From NCBI RefSeq assembly GCF_001037495.1, contig NZ_KQ089822.1, forward strand, positions 2,715,403 to 2,779,402: a DNA stretch of 64,000 nucleotides, given 5' to 3'. This document shows, piece after piece, positions 20,340 to 28,726 of the stretch; position 1 is the first letter of the stretch; each line of letters starts with the position of its first letter. Under the pieces are notes generated by a model. That model ran no database searches. It worked only from the letters and a program-made list of their open reading frames with translations, and was not told where the DNA came from. Origin of the DNA: Citrobacter sp. MGH106 (GTDB taxonomy: Bacteria; Pseudomonadota; Gammaproteobacteria; Enterobacterales; Enterobacteriaceae). A program made the translations under genes and the position numbers.

Positions 20340-20458
20340 CTAAATAGTTCGTGCCGTAGCAAGGCGGCAAGCGAGTGCAGCCCCGGGAGCTTACATAAGT
20401 AAGTGACCGGGGTGCATGAACACCGCCAACGCCGCTACAGCGCGAAATATGACGAGTA
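20340..20458. repeat. ERIC element (enterobacterial repetitive intergenic consensus)
   Basis: The sequence contains the central ERIC palindrome: GGGAGCTTACATAAGTAAG followed by TGACCGGGG. It has the flanking AAGGCGGCAAGCGAGTG and the distal GCGAAATATGACGAG typical of the 127-bp family. CTTAC/GTAAG and CCCCGG/CCGGGG form the stem. The element fills the gap between hcp and its terminator, and will be transcribed as a hairpin in the hcp 3' region. Confidence 0.88.
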
Positions 20459-20460
20459 AC

Positions 20461-20952
20461 TTACGCGGTGGCGCGCTCATTCCATGAATCGGAATGAATG
20501 ATGTTGCCGTCTTTGTAGGTCCAGGTGATTTTCTCGTAACGCAACTCAATGGCTTCGAGGTGGTTGTGCTTCTCGTAAGAAGGATCCTTGATGTCGTGCA
20601 TCACCGGATTCACTTTCACCACTTTCACGTTTTCAAGTTTGGTGTTGAAGTACTCCACTTCCTGGCCCGCGTCGTTGATCTTGTACCACTTGAATTCCGC
20701 AGATTTCAGGGTCTGGCCAGTAGTCACCGCTTTGTACAGGTACGGGCTGGAGGAGTCGATTTCCTTGGTAAACAAGAACGGCGTGTGAATACGGGTGCCA
20801 GTCAGCTTGCCGGTATTGTTGTCGGTCGGGATATACAGGTTATGCTCCTGTGCCACCACTTCGATGCTGCCTTCACGATCCTGAACGTCCACAGACCCTT
20901 TGATGTCCGCGCCGCCGTCGTCCTTCAGCCAAAGATAAACAGGAATTGCCAT
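20461..20952 (-). CDS. hcp: T6SS tube protein Hcp
   Basis: Hcp hexamers stack to form the inner tube that is expelled during sheath contraction. The 163-residue product starting MAIPVYLWLKDDGGADIKG has the usual length and fold order, including HTPFLFTKEIDSSSPYLYKAV and the EAIELRYEKITWTYKDGNI motif near the C-terminus. I set the start at 20952 because the preceding sequence has a good GGAG ribosome site and the family begins with MAIP. The upstream ATG would add MESNS. It lies 4 bp after the OmpA-domain gene and is followed by an ERIC element and a terminator. Confidence 0.97.
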   Translation of the reverse strand: MAIPVYLWLKDDGGADIKGSVDVQDREGSIEVVAQEHNLYIPTDNNTGKLTGTRIHTPFLFTKEIDSSSPYLYKAVTTGQTLKSAEFKWYKINDAGQEVEYFNTKLENVKVVKVNPVMHDIKDPSYEKHNHLEAIELRYEKITWTYKDGNIIHSDSWNERATA

Positions 20953-20956
20953 GGAA

Positions 20957-22666
20957 TTACTCTCCATTTAATTGTGATGCGCCATCATCCTGCGATGGCG
21001 CCGGGTGTTTGCCTGGTATCCGGCAGGCATTGGCCTGCGGGACCAGACTGATTTCGACACGGCGGTTGAGCGTGCGCCCTTCCGGCGTGTCATTAGTTGC
21101 GACAGGACGGCTTGCGCCATAACCCTGGACCGCAAAACAGCTTTCCGGCACGTCACCGGTGTCACGCATCCAGTCGCGTACCGCTTCGGCACGTTTCTGT
21201 GAAAGCGTCTGGTTCAGTTGTGGGTTGCCGGTATTGTCAGTGTGTCCGGCGACGACGATCAGCCAGCCCGGTTTGGCTTTGATGCCCACCAGGGAGTTAA
21301 TCAGCATTTTGGTGGAGCCTGCCTTCAGTACGAACTTGCCGGAGTCGAACAGCGACATACTGTCGAGGCGCACAATTTTCGGTGCAGGTTTTGGCTTCGG
21401 CTGAGGTTTGGGCGGCGGCGGCGGAACGTAAGAGCGGATAGCATCCAGCACCGTAAGGCGCAGGCGTTCACCCTGATACAACCCCAGCCCCATCCGGGCC
21501 GGTACACCATTACGAGTCCAGTCATCCAGTTGTGCGGCATCCTCACGCAGAACCGCGACGGCGTCGGCTTTCAGACCGTAATCATCCATCGGGATACGGT
21601 AATAACGAGCAATATCGAAGCTCACGCGGTGCAGCAATTGACGATTGTTCCAGCCGCTGCTGAGCAGCGCCGCGATGGCGGCCAGGGTAAAGATCCCGAG
21701 CGCACAGCGCCAGGTTCGCCCCCGCGGGGTTAAGCCCCGTCCTTCTGGCAACAAAGGCAGAACGAAATCCGGAAACGGCGCTATCACCGTACTGTCAGTA
21801 CCTACCGGTTGCCAGCCAGCCACATGCTGCATAGCGGTGTGACGGGACAACCACGCGGTCCACGCCGAAGACGCCAGGCTACCCGCAAGAATAGGTCCCA
21901 TCCCCCACAGCACCGCCGTGGGCGCAATGGCTGGAACATCAGGATTCTCATCCATAAAAACCGCTTTGACATGCTGATGAAACCAGCTCATCAGGCTGTT
22001 CATCAGCACTTGCTGTTGCATCGCAGGTGCTCCGCCAGTGGTGACCCACGCGGCAATCGAACAGGGCGCGGTAGATTCACGCCAGACCCTCACGCCTTCG
22101 CCAGGGATCGCCGCTTGCCAGAGCATGTCACTTGTCATCGCACTGCCGACCTGACCATTCAGAACCAGTGGCACAGAATGCCCGGTCTCCTTACGCAACT
22201 GGCTTATTTGCCAACGCAGAGCCAGCAGACGACTGGTCAACGCTTCGCTGTCAGCGTGTTTCTGCGGACAGACACTGACCATCACCGACAACTGTCGGCC
22301 CCAGTCCGGTCGCAGCCAAAGTACCTGGCGGGCAACCTGCTCCAGATCCTGAAAATCCTCTACACGGATCCAGCAGCCCTGCGTGACAGTCAGCACCTGT
22401 GAAAGATGCGGCCAGGTCAGCGGCAGATCGCCACAGACCAGTACGACAGGCTGGTGGTATGTGGCTTCCGGGAGGTCATCCAGGCGCAGCGTAATATCGT
22501 GTTCAGCACGACGGCTCGCGACGTACCAGAGTGCGGCAATAAGCCCCAGAGCAGCCAGCAAAACGAGAACAGAAACCAGCCGGGAAACGGGCAGAAAGCT
22601 CAGGCTGACCACCGTACTTAGCAGAGCGGCCCACAACGCAAGTCCACGCTGTTGTGCAGGACTCAT
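20957..22666 (-). CDS. T6SS OmpA-domain protein with TssM-like N-terminal part
   Basis: The 569-residue protein starts at an ATG overlapping the tssL stop (ATGA at 22666), giving MSPAQQRGLALWAALL. Two hydrophobic segments lie at about 10-50 and a third at about 315-335. A Pro/Lys-rich linker at about 415-432 leads to a C-terminal OmpA peptidoglycan-binding domain with VVAGHTDNTGNPQLNQTLS and KRAEAVRDWM. The middle region (PVVLVCGDLPLTW, then VLNGQVG) resembles the cytoplasmic domain of TssM. It probably anchors the membrane complex to the cell wall, a job done elsewhere by an OmpA domain fused to TssL or by TagL. Confidence 0.85.
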   Translation of the reverse strand: MSPAQQRGLALWAALLSTVVSLSFLPVSRLVSVLVLLAALGLIAALWYVASRRAEHDITLRLDDLPEATYHQPVVLVCGDLPLTWPHLSQVLTVTQGCWIRVEDFQDLEQVARQVLWLRPDWGRQLSVMVSVCPQKHADSEALTSRLLALRWQISQLRKETGHSVPLVLNGQVGSAMTSDMLWQAAIPGEGVRVWRESTAPCSIAAWVTTGGAPAMQQQVLMNSLMSWFHQHVKAVFMDENPDVPAIAPTAVLWGMGPILAGSLASSAWTAWLSRHTAMQHVAGWQPVGTDSTVIAPFPDFVLPLLPEGRGLTPRGRTWRCALGIFTLAAIAALLSSGWNNRQLLHRVSFDIARYYRIPMDDYGLKADAVAVLREDAAQLDDWTRNGVPARMGLGLYQGERLRLTVLDAIRSYVPPPPPKPQPKPKPAPKIVRLDSMSLFDSGKFVLKAGSTKMLINSLVGIKAKPGWLIVVAGHTDNTGNPQLNQTLSQKRAEAVRDWMRDTGDVPESCFAVQGYGASRPVATNDTPEGRTLNRRVEISLVPQANACRIPGKHPAPSQDDGASQLNGE

Positions 22667-23352
22667 TTCACGGCTCCCGGCAACAGCGTCAGAAGCATCT
22701 GATCGAGCCAGTGACTCAGCCCCCACCACAAGGCCGCGACCACAATCACACTCAGGCCAATACGCACAGGCCACGACGACAACCAGTCGCCTATCCCTGA
22801 CCCGGAACGACTTTCCGCCAGAACAGGATGGTTTTGTGGATAGCTGAAGGGCCTGACATGCTCATTGAGTGCGCTGACGAGTTTCTGGCGCTCAGGATCA
22901 TTTAATGAGCGGAAACTGCCGAGGAATCCCAGCATCATTATTCGCTGGAAGCAGGTCACAACGACATGCTCGGGTGCCGTTTCGCGCAGCACATCGCGCA
23001 TCCGGTCACATAAAGTGTCACCGGCATCCATCGTGCCCAGAAAATGTCCCTGCAGGGGAATGTCATACCACTGCACACAGGCGTCGTCGTCTACACCGCG
23101 ACCTTTGACTGCTTCATCAAGCAGCGCACACTGCGCGGTGAGAATATGCTGGCAACTGATCTCATCGAGTTCGCTCGCTTTTAGCTCACTCTGCACTCGC
23201 TCGACATCGGCGATACAACGCTCCCACAGCTTACGCCCTTCCCCATCCTGGAATTTTGGGCCGTGACGCAGGCTGATCACCTGCAGCCAGGTGTCCTGTA
23301 ACAGGGCATCAATATCAATGGACGCGGCGGTGCCGCGTTTACGCTCACTCAT
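22663..23352 (-). CDS. tssL: T6SS inner-membrane protein TssL (DotU family)
   Basis: The 229-residue protein has a cytoplasmic helical hook domain containing CALLDEAVKGRG and WYDIPLQGHFLGTMDAGD, the DotU/IcmH signature. A single C-terminal membrane segment (about 194-213) is followed by a short tail. It is of the short type without a fused peptidoglycan-binding domain; the adjacent OmpA-domain gene, which it overlaps by four bases, probably supplies that function. It also overlaps tssK by four bases upstream. TssL links the baseplate protein TssK to TssM. Confidence 0.95.
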   Translation of the reverse strand: MSERKRGTAASIDIDALLQDTWLQVISLRHGPKFQDGEGRKLWERCIADVERVQSELKASELDEISCQHILTAQCALLDEAVKGRGVDDDACVQWYDIPLQGHFLGTMDAGDTLCDRMRDVLRETAPEHVVVTCFQRIMMLGFLGSFRSLNDPERQKLVSALNEHVRPFSYPQNHPVLAESRSGSGIGDWLSSWPVRIGLSVIVVAALWWGLSHWLDQMLLTLLPGAVK

Positions 23353-24689
23353 GTTCTCAGTACCGCAAAGAGTTCAAGTTCAGGCTCGCCGAGCATCCCC
23401 GGAACGTAAAACATACAGGTGCCGCTCTGGAGCATTTCTGTGGCCAGAGGATGAGAGACATCAAGGCTGAAATACTGGTTTTCCAGGCGCAACGGAATGG
23501 CAGCCGGGACATGGCGCAACGGCATCAGTGGAACCCCCACCCGGGAAGAGTTAACAATGCTCCGGACGTGATCTGGACTGCCCACTTTGCACTGGCGCGG
23601 GAACTGCTCCTGCAATTGCGCCACCGGCATCGGTGAGCGCACGGAGAGGTAGTAATCAGCCCCTTCGCGCAGACGTGGGTCATGCAGACGGGCCTGCCAG
23701 AAGTGGAGACGTGCGTCATAGTCCAGCTCAAGCGAAACCACCCGCGACGGCAGACTGGCTTCAAGCAGATCGCCCAGTAAGTCAAACAGCGGCGGGAAAA
23801 CGGTATTCAGTTGTTCATGCTGCCAGACCGGAATGGCACTCACCTGATGTTCCAGCGAGAACGTCAGCAAGCTACCCGCCAGACGAGCGAGTTCCGGATA
23901 CAGACGTTCAGGCGGACTTTGCGGATTGCGCTGAAACTGTCCCAGCACAGGCTCTGCACTGTTCAGGGCATTGAGCAGCCAGAACAGGGACACATCGGCC
24001 ACCGCAAAATCAGCCATCCGCTCGTTACTTTCACGACGCATGGCCATCAGGCGGCTCAGACGAGCACGCAGTTGCATCATCAGTTGTTCCAGTTGTGTCA
24101 CCAGCCAGCGGCTGCCCTGAATGGTCAGCAACGGAGGAAGAAACGTCTCATCAAGTTCCCAGGTCCCCTGAGAGTCCTGCTGCAGACGAGCGACCGGACA
24201 GGTCAGGTAATCGCTGTTGTTCTGATGAGCAAACCTCAGCGTCAGTTCCGGTTGCATTACGGCGATCTGCCGTGTGTCTTCCCCAAAAGTGTTGCGGATA
24301 TCCCGCCAGCGCTGGCGAAAACGTACCGGGCGCTCAGCCACTTCATCGGGTTTCAGGCAATTGCCGCCGTTCGCCCGCAGCAGCGGGAGTGCCAACTCCA
24401 CCACCACGTCATGCGATTCGCTCTCAAGCGACAGCGCCGGAGGCAGGGCGTCAGCATTGTCTGTATCGATAAGCGTTCCGTCCGGGAAACGGATGTGCAG
24501 ATGACGTGCCTGCAGGCGACCCAGCTTCAGCGCATCCGGTTCAAAAGTGGCATTAATCATTCCCCAGGAATGAGCCAGGCCCAGGCGGGCGATGCATTCC
24601 ACTGACCAGGCCGCATACGCGGCCTGTTGCTGGAAGTGTTGGGGAGAGACCATCTGGCCCCTGCCCCATAACGGTTGTTCCGTTTTCAT
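23349..24689 (-). CDS. tssK: T6SS baseplate-membrane connector TssK
   Basis: The 446-residue protein belongs to the ImpJ/VasE family. It opens with PLWGRGQMVSPQHFQQQ, the most conserved block of TssK, followed by AWGMINATFEPDAL-like sequence (SWGMINATFEPDAL here). The trimeric protein connects baseplate wedges to TssL and TssM. It starts 17 bp after tssC and overlaps tssL by four bases. Length and motifs are normal. Confidence 0.95.
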   Translation of the reverse strand: MKTEQPLWGRGQMVSPQHFQQQAAYAAWSVECIARLGLAHSWGMINATFEPDALKLGRLQARHLHIRFPDGTLIDTDNADALPPALSLESESHDVVVELALPLLRANGGNCLKPDEVAERPVRFRQRWRDIRNTFGEDTRQIAVMQPELTLRFAHQNNSDYLTCPVARLQQDSQGTWELDETFLPPLLTIQGSRWLVTQLEQLMMQLRARLSRLMAMRRESNERMADFAVADVSLFWLLNALNSAEPVLGQFQRNPQSPPERLYPELARLAGSLLTFSLEHQVSAIPVWQHEQLNTVFPPLFDLLGDLLEASLPSRVVSLELDYDARLHFWQARLHDPRLREGADYYLSVRSPMPVAQLQEQFPRQCKVGSPDHVRSIVNSSRVGVPLMPLRHVPAAIPLRLENQYFSLDVSHPLATEMLQSGTCMFYVPGMLGEPELELFAVLRT

Positions 24690-24706
24690 CGGCTTCCTGC
24701 CTTAGG

Positions 24707-26248
24707 TTACGATTTCGCCTTCGGCATCTGGGAAACCAGTGACAGGTTGACGTCCATACCTTCCACCTGGAAGTGTGGGATGGCGTACAGTTTCACGCGG
24801 AAGAAGCCCGGGTTATCTTCGATATCCTCAACCACAACTTTGGCATCACGCAGTGGATGTGACGCCTGCAGTTCGTCACCCGGATCGGTCATCTCAGTGA
24901 CCAGGCTACGTACCCAGGTGTTGAGTTCCAGCTCCAGCAGACGACGGTCCTTGGTGGTACCGATATTTTCTCGCTGGATCAACTTCAGGTAGTGGGCAAT
25001 ACGTGACAACAGGAAGATATAGGGCAGGCGCGCATTGATGCGGCTGTTTGCCGTCGCATCTGCGGTATCGTACAGCGCCGGTTTCTGAGTCGAGTTTGCG
25101 CTGAAGAAACACGCGTAATCGCGGTTCTTGTAGTAGCTGAGAGGAATGAATCCCAGGTTGGCGAATTCAAATTCGCGGGTTTCCGGAATCATCACCTCAC
25201 TCGGGATTTTCACCTGATTACCGGTACCGAGATCGTACAGATGGATTGGCAGATCCTGAACCGCACCACCGGCCTGCGGGCCACGGATCTGTACGCACCA
25301 TCCGTTGTTGATGAAACTGCGCACCATATTGGCGGCAAAAGCAAAGGAGGCGTTGGTCCACAGGTATTTGTTGTGATCCGGGCCTTTGACTTCTTCCACG
25401 TAGTTGAAGCTACGTACCGGTACAGTATCCGGGCCATAAGGCAGACGTCCCAGTACACGCGGCATCACCAGTCCGATGTAACGTGAGTCATCAGTATCGC
25501 GGAAAGATTTCCATTTGATGTACTCAGCGCGGTCAAAGTAGTTGCCGATATCTTTAATCGCCGCGACTTCCTCCATCGAGTCTTTAAGGAAGAATTTCGG
25601 GCCAGCGGAGCCGATAAACGGCATATGCGCAGCAGCGGACACTTTTGAAATATTACGCAGTAATGCGATGTCCTGCGCGGATGCATCAAACTCATAGGCA
25701 GAAATCAGTGCTGCAATTGGTTCTCCGCCGGGAGTGTCATACTCATCGATGTAGGTATGTTTATACAGTCCACTCTGAATAATTTCCGGGCTGTCTTCAA
25801 AGTCCTGCCGCAGATCCTCTTTGGACATATCCAGCAACTCAATTTTCACGTTCCTGCGAAAATCGGTTTTATCCACCAGCGACTTTAATCCCCGCCAGGT
25901 ACTTTCCGTTCGCTGAAACTCTTCATGGTGCATCACCGCATCCAGCTGGCGGCTAATCTGGTAATCCAGTTCTGCAATATGGTGGTCGATCAGATTCTTG
26001 TCTAATTTCTCGACTTTTGAACCTGATTTTGTCAGACACTCCAGAAATACCTGCATCCCGGCAGTCAGACGTTCATCAGCAGTGGCATCGGACATCGCCT
26101 GCGAATCTTGCCAGATATCCAACGCGCTCAATTCTGAGACCGGATTCAGATTTATTTTTTCAAACAGAGACGCATAAACCCCACCGGCTAAAGGGCGTTC
26201 CAGTACAACGCTTTCGCCACCAGCAGTCTTTTCATTTTGTACAGACAT
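24707..26248 (-). CDS. tssC: T6SS sheath large subunit TssC (VipB)
   Basis: The 513-residue product has the family landmarks WRGLKSLVDKTDFRRNVKIELLDMSKEDLRQDF, RLPYGPDTVPVRSFNYVEEV and GWCVQIRGPQAGGAVQDLP, all split here only by normal spacing. TssC co-assembles with TssB into the contractile sheath and carries the determinants recognised during recycling. I chose 26248 (MSVQNEKT) because AAGGA lies six bases upstream; an ATG two codons earlier is less well placed. It is 38 bp after tssB. Confidence 0.96.
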   Translation of the reverse strand: MSVQNEKTAGGESVVLERPLAGGVYASLFEKINLNPVSELSALDIWQDSQAMSDATADERLTAGMQVFLECLTKSGSKVEKLDKNLIDHHIAELDYQISRQLDAVMHHEEFQRTESTWRGLKSLVDKTDFRRNVKIELLDMSKEDLRQDFEDSPEIIQSGLYKHTYIDEYDTPGGEPIAALISAYEFDASAQDIALLRNISKVSAAAHMPFIGSAGPKFFLKDSMEEVAAIKDIGNYFDRAEYIKWKSFRDTDDSRYIGLVMPRVLGRLPYGPDTVPVRSFNYVEEVKGPDHNKYLWTNASFAFAANMVRSFINNGWCVQIRGPQAGGAVQDLPIHLYDLGTGNQVKIPSEVMIPETREFEFANLGFIPLSYYKNRDYACFFSANSTQKPALYDTADATANSRINARLPYIFLLSRIAHYLKLIQRENIGTTKDRRLLELELNTWVRSLVTEMTDPGDELQASHPLRDAKVVVEDIEDNPGFFRVKLYAIPHFQVEGMDVNLSLVSQMPKAKS

Positions 26249-26286
26249 GAGCATTCCTTGGTTAATCCGTTATTTCTTTGTGATGG

Positions 26287-26784
26287 TTACGGCTGTTTTG
26301 GTGCCAGGGATGAGAGTTCGCTGCGCAGTTCTGCGCTTAACGCTGGGTCCAGCAGAATTTTTTCCAGCTCCTTTCGGAAGGTCTGGTTATCCAGCAGATT
26401 GGCTTTTAAATCACGAAGCAAATTACGCATAGAAAGCATTGCCTTCAGCTGAGGAATTTGTCTGGCAACCTGTTCCGGGGTGAAATCTTTCATACTCTGG
26501 AACGTCAGTTTAATATTGTCCTCGCTACCGTCATCGGCAAGCGTATTTTTAACGGTAAGATTCACTTTTGGGGAATATTCGGAAAGAATAGCGTCGAAAT
26601 TATTTTTAGTAACATTCACTTTTTCGCGCTCGGATAACGGCGCAGACTCCTGACCATTACTGAAATCACCCGTAACCAGTAATTTCAACGGCAACTCAGT
26701 TTTCTTGCTCGCCCCACCGGTATGCAGATCAAGTTTTAAATTGATACGTGCCTTAGGCACCTCACTCTGAAAGCTGTCAGCCAT
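26287..26784 (-). CDS. tssB: T6SS sheath small subunit TssB (VipA)
   Basis: The 165-residue protein starts MADSFQSEVPKARINLKLD and contains KKTELPLKLLVTGDFSNG and SMKDFTPEQVARQIPQL, the classical VipA/ImpB motifs. It forms the helical contractile sheath with TssC in the cytoplasm. As the first gene of the cluster, it is preceded by a promoter region with four GATC sites, so its expression sets that of the downstream genes. Confidence 0.97.
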   Translation of the reverse strand: MADSFQSEVPKARINLKLDLHTGGASKKTELPLKLLVTGDFSNGQESAPLSEREKVNVTKNNFDAILSEYSPKVNLTVKNTLADDGSEDNIKLTFQSMKDFTPEQVARQIPQLKAMLSMRNLLRDLKANLLDNQTFRKELEKILLDPALSAELRSELSSLAPKQP

Positions 26785-26843
26785 AAGTTCATCCCTCTTT
26801 ATATTGCTGTGTAGTATTTATCGTACATGTCATTTTCATACGC

Positions 26844-26891
26844 ATAATAGAGCAATATATGATCTTTGATCAAATTTACAGATCGAAGATC
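26844..26891 (-). promoter_or_regulatory. tssB promoter with four clustered Dam (GATC) sites
   Basis: On the minus strand TTGATC (26873-26868) and TATTAT (26849-26844) form a -35/-10 pair with an 18-bp spacer, about 60 bp before the tssB ATG. GATC occurs at 26861, 26868, 26881 and 26888. The sites sit in two dyads, TGATCTTTGATCA and GATCGAAGATC, whose centres are 20 bp apart. One GATC lies in the -35 box and one in the spacer. Methylation-sensitive regulation of a T6SS promoter is known for the Sci-1 cluster of enteroaggregative E. coli; the analogy here is inferred. Confidence 0.6.
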
Positions 26892-27511
26892 TATTTCCTA
26901 GTAAAAAATAAGAATTTTCTGCTGATTGTTAATAGATAATTACACTGCAAACCAGGATATTCTGCCTGCGGATTGCTTCAGCGCTGGTAACATATTCCGA
27001 GGGAGTGAAAAACAATGGAATTTTTACAATGAAGAGAATAAATAATGATTAAAATCAATGAAAATAAAAGCAATGTATATTTTTTATGAAAAAGATTTTC
27101 CACTAAACAACAGAAAGTGTAAGGGCAAACGTTAATAAGCAATAAATGACGTGGCGTAAAACTCAGGCCATAAAAGTAATCAATACCACAACCGCTAACA
27201 ATCAAAATTCGTAATGTTCTACCCGTCACTAACTCATAAAACGAAGCCACAATAGCAATCAGAAAATGCATCCGAGGTGCTGTAACTTCTGTTATTAAAA
27301 CGGGTATCTATCGCCTAAGGGCGACGAAGTTCAACGGCTGAGGCTATTAAAGGGTGAAAATCAGTGGGTAATAAAAACGGGGCTTTATCGGCAAGGGAGA
27401 TTATCTTCCCCCTTGCCGGTATATACAGACTCAATATCGAGAGTCCCCGCCAGGCCTTACGTTAAAGACTTCAACGGGTATGCAGAAGAATAAAAGCATT
27501 ATCATTCTGGA
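26892..27511. other. Intergenic region between the T6SS cluster and malY-type gene
   Basis: About 620 bp are without a convincing gene. A weakly supported 97-codon frame (26978-27271, minus) encodes a hydrophobic sequence with no good ribosome site. A hairpin with 9-bp arms CGGCAAGGG/CCCTTGCCG lies at 27389-27418 and may end transcription downstream of the malY-type gene. The rest is AT-rich with no feature I can support. Confidence 0.5.
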
Positions 27512-28714
27512 TTAACGGATGGGATGCCCTTTCTTTGAAGGCATGTATGCAATACGCTTCAACCCCTCTAGCGCTTTTTCGAGATATGCGCGTGGACACC
27601 CCAGGTTCAGGCGGATAAAACCGTTGCCGGCCGACCCAAAGCCATTGCCCATAGACGGTGCAATGCCTGCAACATCAACCATTACCCATTTGAGCTGTTC
27701 ATCATCTAGTCCCAGTTCTTTGCAATCTATCCACAGCAGATAAGTACCCTGGGCGGGGACAATACGTGCCCATGGGAGATATTCATTAACCTGTGTAACA
27801 AACCATCGGCGATTTTCTGCCAGATAACCCAGTAACTCGTCCAGCCAGCAAGCACCATGTTGCCAGGCTGCGGTACTCGCCTCGATAGAAAGCGCATTGA
27901 AAACATCCAGTCCATGAGCATCCAGACGGCGTAAAAATTGTTCGCGTAATCCCTGGGCCGGGATGAGAAAGTTTGCTATGCGTAAAGTTGATAAACCAAA
28001 CGTCTTACTGGCGGAAGTTGCAGATATCACTCGCGAATGCCAGCGTTCTCCCAGATGTAAAACCGAGGTGAATCGTTCCCCAGGAAGTAACAGATCGGCC
28101 CATATTTCATCCGAGAGTAACGTGACATTATAGGTCTCACACAACTGGAGTAGTTGCTCCAGTTCCTGGGCAGACCAACAACGCCCGGTAGGGTTATGAG
28201 GATTACACAAAATCATCAATGGAGGGCGTTCAGTACGAAATAACATTTCCAGGTGAATGAGATCCATTTTGTAACCCGTTTCCGCATCCTCATGTAACGG
28301 ATTCTCCAGTAACCGCCTGCCATTTAGAGATATTATTTTGGAAAATGAACCATAATAAGGCCCCTGAACCACCACCCCTTCCCCAGGATGACTCAGCATT
28401 TGCACCAGTAAAGATAACCCAGGAACCACGCCTTCAATACTGCAGATCCATTCTTGCTGCAGCTTCAGTTGGTGCCGTGTCGAGAACCATGAAATGAGGG
28501 AATCATAGTACGTTTGCGGGCGTTCACTGTAACCGAAAATACCGTGTTCAATTCTTTGGGATAAAGCATGCTGAACAGCTTCCGGGCAGGTAAAGTCAAA
28601 ATCAGAAACCCACATCGGCAACAGTTCATTTGTATCCTCGCCAAAATAGCGCGCAATAAAATCCCATTTCAGCGAGCCTGTATTGTGGCGATCGATAATC
28701 TTATTAAAATCCAT
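27512..28714 (-). CDS. MalY/PatB-type PLP-dependent beta-lyase
   Basis: The 400-residue protein is a fold type I aminotransferase-like enzyme. Visible features are LPMWVSDFDFTCP near the N-terminus, GPYYGSFSKI, ILCNPHNPTGRCWS, SDEIWADLLLPG and the PLP-lysine segment SASKTFGLSTLRIANF (Lys about residue 235). The MWVxDFDF and SDEIWxD pattern is typical of the MalY/PatB branch, which cleaves C-S bonds of cystathionine or similar beta-substituted amino acids. The exact substrate is unknown. It lies 12 bp after the nhaC-type gene and is probably in the same operon, so a transported sulfur amino acid is a reasonable guess. Confidence 0.85.
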   Translation of the reverse strand: MDFNKIIDRHNTGSLKWDFIARYFGEDTNELLPMWVSDFDFTCPEAVQHALSQRIEHGIFGYSERPQTYYDSLISWFSTRHQLKLQQEWICSIEGVVPGLSLLVQMLSHPGEGVVVQGPYYGSFSKIISLNGRRLLENPLHEDAETGYKMDLIHLEMLFRTERPPLMILCNPHNPTGRCWSAQELEQLLQLCETYNVTLLSDEIWADLLLPGERFTSVLHLGERWHSRVISATSASKTFGLSTLRIANFLIPAQGLREQFLRRLDAHGLDVFNALSIEASTAAWQHGACWLDELLGYLAENRRWFVTQVNEYLPWARIVPAQGTYLLWIDCKELGLDDEQLKWVMVDVAGIAPSMGNGFGSAGNGFIRLNLGCPRAYLEKALEGLKRIAYMPSKKGHPIR

Positions 28715-28726
28715 TATTGTCCCTTC

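Noticed and set aside
26978..27271. 97-codon minus-strand frame with hydrophobic stretches
   Set aside because: There is no ribosome site in front of its ATG, the composition reflects AT-rich codons, and I recognise no family. It cannot be excluded as a small membrane protein.
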